The notes beneath the pieces were generated by a model. It saw only the letters and a list, made by a program, of their open reading frames with translations. It was not told the origin of the DNA and searched no databases. DNA of 64,000 bases from Bacilli bacterium (GTDB taxonomy: Bacteria > Bacillota_I > Bacilli_A > RF39 > UBA660), in assembly GCA_016295795.1 (NCBI GenBank), contig JAEDKN010000002.1, positions 1 to 64,000 on the forward strand, written 5' to 3'. The translations under genes and the position numbers were made by a program. This document shows positions 55,656 to 64,000 of this stretch, in pieces (position 1 is the first letter of the stretch; each line of letters opens with the position of its first letter).

Positions 55656-56774
55656 ATGAGTGTGTCAACGGCAATTTATGTTAGAGTTTCAACGGAAGAG
55701 CAAGCTTTACATGGATTTTCTATTAGAGCACAGAAAGAGAAACTTATTTATTATGCAAAAAACATAAAAAATTGGGATGTATATGATACATATATAGATG
55801 ATGGAATAAGTGGGAAAAACATTAAAGAAAGGCCGGAAATAAAAAGAATGTTGGAGGATATAGCAAACAAAAAAGTTAATAATGTACTGGTTTTTAAAAT
55901 AGATAGATTAACTAGATCGACAAAAGATCTTATAGATTTAATTGAATTTTTCAATAGAAATAATTGTGATTTTAATTCTCTTAATGAATCTATTGATACA
56001 TCGAGCGCAACTGGCAGAATGTTTATTAAGATAATAGGAATATTTGCAGAATTTGAAAGAGAGAATATTGTTGAAAGAGTTAAACTAGGTTTTGAAAGAA
56101 AGGTTAAAGAGGGAAATAGTATTTGTAGTTCAACTCCACCGTTTGGATATAATAGACCAAAGGGAAGTAATATATTAGTTATAAATAAAAGTGAAAGTGT
56201 AATTGTAAAAAGAATATATGCATTTTTTTTGAATGGATTTTCAATTAGTAAAATTTGTAATATTTTGAATATGCAAAATATAAAAACTAAAAAAGATAGA
56301 ATGTGGAGTAACAAAACGATTAAATTGATATTAACTAATACTACTTATATAGGTAAAGTTAGATATGGTGTCAATAAAAAAAATTATTTTGATACCTTTG
56401 GACATCATATTCCTATAATTTCCGAAAGTGAGTTTAATCTGGTACAGCAAAAGCTTCTTAAACAGGGTAGTAATCGAACTAAAACAGATGCATATTATTC
56501 ACATATTTTAAAATGTAAGTGTGGATCTGATATGATCTCAAAACGAATATATAAAATTAATAAAAGTGGGGTAAAAAAAGTTTATATAAATTACAGATGT
56601 AAAAATAAAAAAGATGGTTGTAGTAAAGATATAAGCCACAAAAAAATAGATAAAATGATGTCTTTAGTAAATGATGATTGGATAGTATTTTCTAATGAAG
56701 AAAAGTATGATTTCCTTATAAGAAAAAATATTCATTTATTAGTAGAGAAAGGAAAGTTAAAAATAATAATGTGA
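55656..56774 (+). CDS. Site-specific serine recombinase (integrase type)
   Basis: The 372-residue product has the N-terminal resolvase domain with catalytic Ser in AIYVRVSTEEQALHGFS, FKIDRLTRSTKDLIDL and the E-helix GIFAEFERENIVERVKLGFERK. It continues with a recombinase domain (PPFGYNRPKG..., TNTTYIGKVRYG) and a zinc-ribbon region with Cys at LKCKCGSDM and YRCKNKKDGCSKDI. It is shorter than most large serine recombinases (450-550 residues), as the C-terminal coiled-coil part is small. AGAGTGATA precedes the ATG. It is probably the enzyme that moved this element. If directionality factors exist, they are not in the element. Confidence 0.9.
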   Translation: MSVSTAIYVRVSTEEQALHGFSIRAQKEKLIYYAKNIKNWDVYDTYIDDGISGKNIKERPEIKRMLEDIANKKVNNVLVFKIDRLTRSTKDLIDLIEFFNRNNCDFNSLNESIDTSSATGRMFIKIIGIFAEFERENIVERVKLGFERKVKEGNSICSSTPPFGYNRPKGSNILVINKSESVIVKRIYAFFLNGFSISKICNILNMQNIKTKKDRMWSNKTIKLILTNTTYIGKVRYGVNKKNYFDTFGHHIPIISESEFNLVQQKLLKQGSNRTKTDAYYSHILKCKCGSDMISKRIYKINKSGVKKVYINYRCKNKKDGCSKDISHKKIDKMMSLVNDDWIVFSNEEKYDFLIRKNIHLLVEKGKLKIIM

Positions 56775-56799
56775 TTTTTATTTTGTCCACTAATAGTTA

Positions 56800-56835
56800 G
56801 CTTTTATGATATAGGTTCAGCTAGGTCGTGAGTAA
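56800..56835. other. attR-type junction of the recombinase element
   Basis: Element sequence (TTTTATGATATAGG) meets the core TTCA at 56816-56819, followed by host ATPase sequence (GCTAGGTCGTGAGTAACC, minus-strand coding for VTHDLA). Confidence 0.7.
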
Positions 56836-57403
56836 CCATAATTGCCGTTTTTCCTTCGTTCTTGATTATTTTATACACATCATCCGAAAGAGCTAATCTA
56901 GTTTGATAGTCTAAAGCACTAAACGGTTCATCTAAAAGGAGTATGTCAGGATTGGTTGCTAGTGTTCTGATAAGTGCTACCCTTTGCCTCATTCCACCAG
57001 ATAATGAATCGGGATATTTGTTCATAAAATCTTTTAAACCATAAGTCTCCAATAATTTAATTACTCTGTTTTTAGACTCTTCAGTTAAGGTGTTACTTAC
57101 TTCTAAGCCTATTAAGCAGTTTTCGAATATTGTTCTCCAAGGAAATAATGAATCTTTTTGAAGCATATATCCGATTTTTAAATTGTTATTTAATGATATA
57201 TTACCACTTGATTTGTTTTCTAACCCTGATAGGATTGACAATAATGTTGATTTTCCACAACCAGAAGGACCAACTATTGAAATAAATTCTTTGTCTTTGA
57301 CTTTTAAATCAATATTTTCAATAGCTAATATCTCGCTTTTTTTATCATGATAAATCTTTTTAAGATTGCTAATTTCTAAAATTGTATTATCCACATTAAT
57401 CAC
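56804..57403 (-). pseudogene. 5' part of the split ABC transporter ATPase gene
   Basis: The 199-residue product has Walker A GPSGCGKST, the Q-loop YMLQKDSLFPWRT, signature LSGGMRQR, Walker B ILLLDEP, the D-loop and the H-loop VTHD. It ends with LAEPIS, where PIS is encoded by the element. All catalytic motifs remain, but about 56 C-terminal residues are missing. The start is GTG at 57403 and overlaps the end of the binding-protein gene by 8 bases. It could still be a short functional ATPase, or be restored by excision. Confidence 0.88.
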
Positions 57404-58385
57404 TGTTATAGATCAAATCTTCATAAGGTACGATTTCGTCCAATTCTCCTGATGCAATCATGATTTCTTGTAAATGTTCAAATGATTCTTGTGTAAATTC
57501 AGTATTTTTTGGCCAAGTATCTTGGCTTTTATATCTTTCTATTACTTTTGTTAAATCTGTTAGGGAAGTATCTGGGAAAAATTCTAATATTGATTTAGCA
57601 ATAGTTTCACTATCGTTTTCATGTACAAAATCCAATCCTTTTTGTACAGCTCTTGTGAATTTTTCTATAATTTCTTTGTTCTCTTTTATGTAGCTTATTC
57701 TAGCACTATAAGAAGTATATGGAACAACACCTCCTAATTCACCAATTGAGGCAACTACGTAACCATATCCTTGCTGTTCAACTTCTAAAGCAGTTGGTTC
57801 AAAAAGCGTCACAAAATCGCCAGTTCCTCCAATAAAGGCTCCTCCCATTGCTGCAAAAGCGATGCTAGTATCAATAGTTAAATCTTTTTCTGGATCAATT
57901 CCTGCTTCCCTAAGTGCCCATTCAAATGTCATTTCTGGCATTCCTCCAGCTCTTCCACCAATAACAGTTTTTCCTTTTAAATCTTCTAGGGTAAAATTTT
58001 CTATCTTTTCTCTAGATACTAAAAAACTTCCATCTTTTTGGGTTAGTTGTGCAAAAGTTTTAAGATAATCCTTTTCTCCACCATTATAAACATAAATAGT
58101 TGCTTCGCTTCCAGAAAATCCAATATCGACATCACCTGACAAAACTGCTGCTGTAACTTTATCTGCACCCGGAGTTAAAGTTAAGTCAATGTCTAATCCT
58201 TCTTCTTCAAAGAAACCTTCACTTATTGCTGCATATTGTGGTGCATAAAATATACTATGAGCGACTTCAGCAACTTTTACTTTGGTTAGATTATTCTTCT
58301 TACCTGTATTAAGATTTACAATAACAGCGCATACTAAAATAAATAATCCTAAAATTGCAATAGTAGTAATTATTCTTTTTTTCAT
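57396..58385 (-). CDS. ABC transporter substrate-binding protein, NitT/TauT (ThiY/SsuA-like) family
   Basis: The 329-residue product has an N-terminal hydrophobic anchor (ITTIAILGLFILVCAVIVNL). The Cys there lacks a good lipobox, so it may be an uncleaved anchor. The mature part has the family features AEVAHSIFYAPQYAAISEGFFEEEGLDIDLTLTPGADK, LSGDVDIGFSGSEA and LKGKTVIGGRAGGMPEM. It is the first gene of the operon with the ATPase and permease. No TPP riboswitch is present upstream. Substrate unknown; thiamine pyrimidine or sulfonate are possibilities. Confidence 0.88.
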   Translation of the reverse strand: MKKRIITTIAILGLFILVCAVIVNLNTGKKNNLTKVKVAEVAHSIFYAPQYAAISEGFFEEEGLDIDLTLTPGADKVTAAVLSGDVDIGFSGSEATIYVYNGGEKDYLKTFAQLTQKDGSFLVSREKIENFTLEDLKGKTVIGGRAGGMPEMTFEWALREAGIDPEKDLTIDTSIAFAAMGGAFIGGTGDFVTLFEPTALEVEQQGYGYVVASIGELGGVVPYTSYSARISYIKENKEIIEKFTRAVQKGLDFVHENDSETIAKSILEFFPDTSLTDLTKVIERYKSQDTWPKNTEFTQESFEHLQEIMIASGELDEIVPYEDLIYNSD

Positions 58386-58415
58386 AACAACCTCCTTGTA
58401 TAATAATTACATTTT

Positions 58416-58446
58416 ATTATACGCAAATAGTGCACTTATGTGCTCA
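58416..58446 (-). promoter_or_regulatory. Promoter/operator region of the transporter operon
   Basis: On the minus strand a TATAAT (58421-58416) is preceded by a weak -35. GCAC (58432-58435) and GTGC (58440-58443) around TTAT form a small palindrome overlapping the -35 area, which could be an operator. Confidence 0.35.
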
Positions 58447-58450
58447 ATCA

Positions 58451-58480
58451 AAAAAGACCAACTTATAAAGTTTGATCTTT
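58451..58480 (-). terminator. Terminator of the 58463 gene
   Basis: On the minus strand, AAAGATCAAACTT and AAGTTGGTCTTT pair with one bulge and a G-U pair, and T residues follow. It overlaps the gene's 3' end. Confidence 0.65.
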
Positions 58481-59167
58481 AATTAAAGTAGGCACTTTGC
58501 TTATAATAAAGCAATTGTTTATTAAATTCGGGACTTTATCTTTTAAGGCAATAAAATCTTTTATACTATTTATTTCATCTATGAATATTTCATGTCCATT
58601 AAATATTTTTGCTTCAATTTCATCTATGTTAATGTTTTCCTTTGGTACTATGTAAAAATCAAATGAATACTTCCATTTAGAATCATCTGATACATATATT
58701 CCTATTTTTGCATTTGTTTCTTTTTCTAATAGTAATTCTATTATTTCTTGTGAATTTGAAGTTATGAATGCATTGATTTTGTTATTGTCTAAAATTTCTA
58801 AAGTTTTATTAACAATAATGTTATTTTTATCTTTTGAATCATTTATATTTATGATTAGTATATTATTATAATTGTGAATTTTTATAAATTCTTCTATAGT
58901 TATTATATAACTTTTTTTAATTTTAGATCCAATATTTAGTTTTTTAATATCCTTTAAATTGCTTTTAGTTATATACTTAGGGTCTACTCCGATTTTGGTT
59001 AAAACATTTTTATCTACCATGATAATTTCATTATCTTTAGTTATATAAATATCACTTTTTATTCCTGATAGATATTCTTTGTTATTAGATAAAGAAAAAC
59101 TTCCTAAAGTATAGCTTGTAGTATTCTTAGATGAAATCCCTCCAGAGGCAATTAGATTGGTTAAAAT
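58463..59167 (-). CDS. Degenerate glycerophosphodiester phosphodiesterase-like protein, start uncertain
   Basis: From the ATG at 59020 the product is 185 residues, but the frame is open back to a stop near 59180. The upstream codons encode LIASGGISSKNTTSYTLGSFSLSNN and SDIYITKDNEIIM, which align by eye with the GDPD start (AHRG...NT...F..A...G...E.Dv..TKDg..Vv.HD). Catalytic HRG, ExD and HD are replaced (SGG, SD, VD), so enzymatic activity is unlikely. No ATG, GTG or TTG lies in the extended part. The best-spaced start is ATT at 59167, 8 bases after GGAG. Alternatively a one-base deletion disrupted MIKF... The rest is barrel-like with many Ile/Asn/Lys residues. Confidence 0.55.
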   Translation of the reverse strand: MLTNLIASGGISSKNTTSYTLGSFSLSNNKEYLSGIKSDIYITKDNEIIMVDKNVLTKIGVDPKYITKSNLKDIKKLNIGSKIKKSYIITIEEFIKIHNYNNILIININDSKDKNNIIVNKTLEILDNNKINAFITSNSQEIIELLLEKETNAKIGIYVSDDSKWKYSFDFYIVPKENINIDEIEAKIFNGHEIFIDEINSIKDFIALKDKVPNLINNCFIISKVPTLIKDQTL

Positions 59168-59214
59168 TTTATCATCTCCTAATCACTTTATTATATGAAA
59201 TCACTACAAAAAAA

Positions 59215-59238
59215 ATCATATGTATGATAAACTATAAT
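59215..59238 (+). promoter_or_regulatory. Palindrome and -10 of the Fic toxin-antitoxin operon
   Basis: ATCATA (59215-59220) and TATGAT (59223-59228) form a palindrome with a TG spacer. TATAAT (59233-59238) follows. A repressor site over the promoter would fit autoregulation, but this is inference. Confidence 0.4.
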
Positions 59239-59254
59239 AGTAGTAGGTGGTATT

Positions 59255-59431
59255 ATGATAGAAGTAACTGATCAAATTATTGAGAGAGCAATTTTAATGG
59301 CTGCAGCTAATATTGCTATGGAAGAAGATTTAAAAATCACTTCTAAAGATATATTAATGGCAAAAAGTTTTTTTGAATTAGAAAAAGTGAAGAAGAAAGG
59401 TACTAAAAATAATGGAAGATACATGGGATGA
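59255..59431 (+). CDS. Small antitoxin of the Fic toxin (VbhA-like)
   Basis: The 58-residue product (MIEVTDQIIERAILM...) starts at ATG 59255 after AGGTGG. It overlaps the fic start by 20 bases. The segment ANIAMEEDLKITSKDILMAKSFF resembles the inhibitory helix of VbhA antitoxins, whose motif is S/TxxxE(G/N). Here the positions are N-IAM-E-E, so Ser/Thr is Asn and the last position Glu. The size, position and overlap support a class I Fic antitoxin. Confidence 0.7.
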   Translation: MIEVTDQIIERAILMAAANIAMEEDLKITSKDILMAKSFFELEKVKKKGTKNNGRYMG

Positions 59432-60032
59432 ATATATAATAGAAGGAACTGATACTTTAAAAAATAAACTTGGAATTACTGATAAAGATAAATTATCTGA
59501 ATTAGAGAAAGAAAAAATATTACCTAAATTAACTTATTTGCACATAAATCCAATTTTTTCTGGGTGTGATAGTGATCATTTAAAAAATATTCATAATTTT
59601 TTATTTGAAGATATATATGAATGGGCCGGAGAATATAGAACTTGTACTCTTAGAAAAAATATGTATAATTTTTTAGAACCAGAATTGATTGAAGAAGAAT
59701 TAGAGAAAGTTATAGAAAGATATAATAATGAAATAAATAAAGTAAAAACACCAGATGAGTATGCCTTTGTATTAGCGCCATTTTATTACGATTTAATAAG
59801 AATTCACCCTTTTAGGGAAGGAAATGGTAGGAGTATAAGGGAATTCATAAGAGAGGTTGTTTTAGAAAAAAATGCTGTGTTGCCATTCGATGTAGAATTA
59901 GATTATACGAAAATTGATAAAAATAATTTGCTTATGGGGACAATGAATAGATATTTTTATCCCAGTTTAATAGAAACAGAATTTTTAAAAGGATTGATAC
60001 CATTAGAGAAAGAAAAAATGACAGGAAAATAG
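59412..60032 (+). CDS. Fic/DOC family AMP-transferase toxin
   Basis: Fic enzymes attach AMP to target proteins. The 206-residue product has the N-terminal YIIEGTDTLKNKLGITDKDKL segment typical of Fic proteins and the complete active-site motif HPFREGNGRSIREF (HxFx(D/E)GNGRxxR). IYEWAGEYRTCTL lies in the core. The start lies within the 3' end of the antitoxin, so translation is coupled. Its own sequence has no obvious inhibitory helix, in line with control by the small upstream protein. Confidence 0.9.
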   Translation: MEDTWDEYIIEGTDTLKNKLGITDKDKLSELEKEKILPKLTYLHINPIFSGCDSDHLKNIHNFLFEDIYEWAGEYRTCTLRKNMYNFLEPELIEEELEKVIERYNNEINKVKTPDEYAFVLAPFYYDLIRIHPFREGNGRSIREFIREVVLEKNAVLPFDVELDYTKIDKNNLLMGTMNRYFYPSLIETEFLKGLIPLEKEKMTGK

Positions 60033-60040
60033 AGGTAATT

Positions 60041-62122
60041 ATGAAAATAGAAGAGTTAAATAAAGAACAACAAAAAGCAGTATTGGTTAGCAGTGGGCCA
60101 CTTTTAATTTTGGCAGGAGCAGGTAGTGGAAAGACAAGAGTATTAACAACCAAGGTTGCATATTTGATAGAAAATTTAGGAGTTAATCCCTATAATATTT
60201 TAGCTATTACATTTACAAATAAAGCTGCCAAGGAAATGAGCGAAAGGCTTTTAGGTATGATTGGTGAGGTGTCAAAGCAGGCACAAGTTTCTACGTTTCA
60301 TTCGTTTGGCCTTAAAATATTAAGAGAAAATTGTTCTAATCTTGGATATAATTCGAATTTCATAATAATGGATAGTGATGATACTTTAACTATTATAAAA
60401 AGAATTTTAAAACAATTAAATTTGGATAGTAAGATATATAATCCTTCTGCGATTAGAAATAAAATTAGTGGTTGTAAAAATGAATTGATGGAACCAGAAG
60501 ATTATGAGAAATATGCAGCTAGTGATTTTGAAAAAGTGGTTTTAAAAGTCTATGAGATATATCAAAGGACATTAAAACAAAATAACTCAGTTGATTTTGA
60601 TGATCTACTTGTATTACCAATAAATTTATTTAAAAAGTTTCCTGATGTTTTAGATAAATATCAAGAAAGGTTTAAATATATATTAATAGATGAGTATCAG
60701 GATACAAACAAGGCTCAATATGTACTTACAAAATTAATAAGTGCAAAATATAGAAATATTTGTGTAGTGGGAGATGTCGATCAGTCTATTTATGGATTTA
60801 GAGGTGCTAATTACAGAAATATTTTGAATTTTGAAAAAGATTACAAAGATGCAATAACTATAAAATTAGAACAAAATTATCGTTCTACTAATAATATACT
60901 TGAGGCTGCAAATTCTGTTATAAAAAACAATAAGGAAAGAAAATCTAAGAATCTTTGGTCCGATAAAGGGAAGGGTGAAAAGATAACTTATTTTAGGGCA
61001 TTCAACGAAAGAGATGAAGCGTTTTATGTTATTAGAGAAATAAAAAAATTGTTAGCTAAAGGCATTAAATATGAAGATATCGCAGTATTATACAGAACTA
61101 ATGCTCAGTCTCGTATTATGGAAGAGGAATTACTAAAGGAAAATTTACCATATAGGGTTGTTGGAAGTTTTTATTTTTATAGCCGTAAAGAGATAAAAGA
61201 TTTAATTGCATATTTAAGATTAATATATAATGATAAAGATGATATTAGTCTATTAAGGGTAATAAATACACCAAAGCGAGGAATTGGAAACAAAACGATT
61301 AGCAATTTGGTGAATATGGCTAATATTGAAAATAAAAGTATTTATGAGGTTATTTCATCAGGAAAAGAATTGGAGTTCAAAAAAGTTATTGAAGATTTAA
61401 AGGAAATTTCTAAAAATATAACTTTAACAGAGTTAGTTGATAAAATATTAGATGTTTCTGGCATTAGAGAAGAATATAAAAATGAGAAGTCTTTGGAGGC
61501 AGATATAAGACTTGAAAATTTGGAAGAATTCAAGTCTATTACAAAATCATTCGAAGAACAGTATGGACTTGTATCACTAGAGGACTTTTTGCTTGAGATA
61601 AGTTTAGTTAGTGATGTAAATGAATACAAAGACGATAAAAATAGAATTAGTTTAATGACTGTACATTCTGTTAAAGGATTAGAATTTGATTATGTATTTG
61701 TAATTGGATTAGAAGAAGGAATATTCCCACATATTAATTCTTTGCTTGATAACAGTGAAATAGAAGAGGAAAGAAGACTCATGTATGTTGCGATAACTAG
61801 AGCACGTAAAAAATTGTATTTAGTTAATACTAGAATGCGTACATTATATGGTAGGGAACAAGCAAATCCAACAAGTAGATTTTTAAATGAAATTGACGAT
61901 CATTTAATAGAAAAGAACTTCACAGAATCTGAAAAGAAAGAGAAAAAAGAATTCTTTCATGAAGAAAATGTTGAATATAATGTTGGAGATTATGTTTATC
62001 ATGAAATATTTGGTCAAGGAAAAGTTGTAGAAGTTACTAACACCCTTGTAAGTATTGCCTTTAAACATCCATATGGAATTAGAAAACTTATGAAAAATCA
62101 TAAAAGTTTAAGCAAAGTATAA
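60041..62122 (+). CDS. pcrA: ATP-dependent DNA helicase PcrA/UvrD
   Basis: PcrA is a 3'-5' helicase used in repair, rolling-circle replication and removing RecA. The 693-residue product has motif Q/I LNKEQQKAV and LAGAGSGKTRVL, motif Ia AITFTNKAAKEM, motif II LIDEYQDTNKAQY, motif III VVGDVDQSIYGFRGAN, motif IV LEQNYRST, motif V MTVHSVKGLEFDYVFV and motif VI EERRLMYVAITRARK. It is a little shorter than B. subtilis PcrA. The ATG follows AGAGGTAATT. ligA is downstream, as in B. subtilis. Confidence 0.96.
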   Translation: MKIEELNKEQQKAVLVSSGPLLILAGAGSGKTRVLTTKVAYLIENLGVNPYNILAITFTNKAAKEMSERLLGMIGEVSKQAQVSTFHSFGLKILRENCSNLGYNSNFIIMDSDDTLTIIKRILKQLNLDSKIYNPSAIRNKISGCKNELMEPEDYEKYAASDFEKVVLKVYEIYQRTLKQNNSVDFDDLLVLPINLFKKFPDVLDKYQERFKYILIDEYQDTNKAQYVLTKLISAKYRNICVVGDVDQSIYGFRGANYRNILNFEKDYKDAITIKLEQNYRSTNNILEAANSVIKNNKERKSKNLWSDKGKGEKITYFRAFNERDEAFYVIREIKKLLAKGIKYEDIAVLYRTNAQSRIMEEELLKENLPYRVVGSFYFYSRKEIKDLIAYLRLIYNDKDDISLLRVINTPKRGIGNKTISNLVNMANIENKSIYEVISSGKELEFKKVIEDLKEISKNITLTELVDKILDVSGIREEYKNEKSLEADIRLENLEEFKSITKSFEEQYGLVSLEDFLLEISLVSDVNEYKDDKNRISLMTVHSVKGLEFDYVFVIGLEEGIFPHINSLLDNSEIEEERRLMYVAITRARKKLYLVNTRMRTLYGREQANPTSRFLNEIDDHLIEKNFTESEKKEKKEFFHEENVEYNVGDYVYHEIFGQGKVVEVTNTLVSIAFKHPYGIRKLMKNHKSLSKV

Positions 62123-62140
62123 TTATTATACTTTGTTTTT
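62113..62140 (+). terminator. Terminator of pcrA
   Basis: CAAAGTATAAT (62113-62123) and ATTATACTTTG (62125-62135) form a near-perfect palindrome, followed by TTTTT. It overlaps the stop. Confidence 0.65.
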
Positions 62141-62150
62141 AGTTTAAGAC

Positions 62151-62179
62151 TTATTTAATTAAAGTTAATGTGATATAAT
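62151..62179 (+). promoter_or_regulatory. Probable promoter of ligA
   Basis: TTATTT (62151-62156), 17-base spacer, TATAAT (62174-62179) with extended TG. A second candidate is TTACAT with a 17-base spacer to TATAAT at about 62289, so ligA may have two starts. The leader between 62186 and 62369 contains a small hairpin (TAGAAT with ATTCTA near 62275-62291) and no gene. Confidence 0.5.
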
Positions 62180-62318
62180 TATGTCATGGTATAAAGGAAG
62201 AAACTGATGTTACAGGAAATATAAGATTAGAATTATTGAACTATATGTTGATGTTTTTTCACATTTTTACATCTAGAATGAAGCGATTCTATAATACAAG
62301 TTTTAAAAAATGTTATAA

Positions 62319-64000
<1,682 letters not shown>

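Larger units (their letters stand above)
54924..56819 (+). mobile_element. Approximately 1.9-kb serine-recombinase integrative element with PAP2 cargo
   Basis: The element lies between the two halves of an ATPase gene and is bounded by TTCA at 54924-54927 and 56816-56819. It contains two genes, a PAP2 phosphatase and a serine recombinase, both on the plus strand, opposite to the host operon. Deleting 54928-56819 joins GCTGAA to GCAATAAGT on the minus strand, giving VTHDLAEAISLSNR in frame and a protein of about 252 residues, normal for the family. The arms around the reconstructed element junction (CCTATATCATAAAAGC and CTTATGTACAAATAAC) are imperfect inverted repeats, as in attP of serine integrases. 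No conjugation or phage genes are present. Confidence 0.8.

Noticed and set aside
54753..57403. Simple assembly error as the cause of the split ATPase.
   Set aside because: The inserted DNA has a full serine recombinase and matching core sequences at both ends, which fits integration; a misassembly would not give an in-frame restoration.
57460..58068. Plus-strand frames opposite the substrate-binding protein.
   Set aside because: They are antisense to a well-supported gene and show no coding features.

Overview
The window is about 28-30% GC by eye and is a compact bacterial chromosome segment with Bacillota features: a 6S-less but complete set of B. subtilis-like housekeeping clusters, zinc-type S14 and L36, strong Shine-Dalgarno sequences, consensus sigma-A promoters (often with an extended -10) and U-tailed hairpin terminators. 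UGA is used as a stop (for example at the ends of ybxB and map), so this is not the Mycoplasma code. The absence of rpmD (L30) between rpsE and rplO, an Asn at the RpoB rifampicin position usually occupied by His, and a tmRNA tag ending in AFA point to a lineage near the Mollicutes/Erysipelotrichales/RF39 part of Bacilli, probably an uncultured gut or host-associated organism. This placement is inference.

Layout. 1-1606: end of lgt and trxB. 1599-14000: secE, nusG, rplK, rplA, L10 leader, rplJ, rplL, an unexplained structured intergenic region, a hypothetical gene, ybxB, rpoB and rpoC. 14000-14863: a small secreted protein and mscL. 14934-19510: str operon (rpsL, rpsG, fusA) and tuf, with a structured leader in front of tuf. 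19561-23019: a lipoprotein, a surface zinc protease with duplicated repeats, and a FemAB-type peptidoglycan enzyme. 23108-26505: secG, rnr, smpB and ssrA (tmRNA). 26527-36920: a YjcZ-like micro-protein, a gene with a possible -1 frameshift, a MurL-MurD2 pair, a small membrane protein, cdaA-cdaR (c-di-AMP), a DUF378 protein, a DUF4367-type lipoprotein, a thioredoxin-like protein and an S41 protease. 36959-51153: the S10-spc-alpha ribosomal superoperon from rpsJ to rplQ, with secY, adk, map, infA, rpmJ and rpoA. 51219-53934: two surface proteins, one a thioester-domain adhesin. 53972-58385: a NitT/TauT-type ABC transporter operon whose ATPase gene is split by an approximately 1.9-kb serine-recombinase element carrying a PAP2 phosphatase gene. 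58463-64000: a degenerate glycerophosphodiesterase-like gene, a Fic toxin-antitoxin pair, pcrA and the start of ligA.

The most notable system is the small integrative element at 54924-56819. Removing it and joining the flanks through the shared TTCA core restores, in frame, an ATPase of about 252 residues. The element could therefore be a recent insertion or a reversible switch for the transporter. Other points of interest are the MurL-MurD2 route to D-glutamate in peptidoglycan, the leader RNA before tuf, a candidate frameshift/hairpin at 27639-27669, and the LPxTG-like adhesin with an unusually short sorting tail.

No rRNA, tRNA or CRISPR array was seen.
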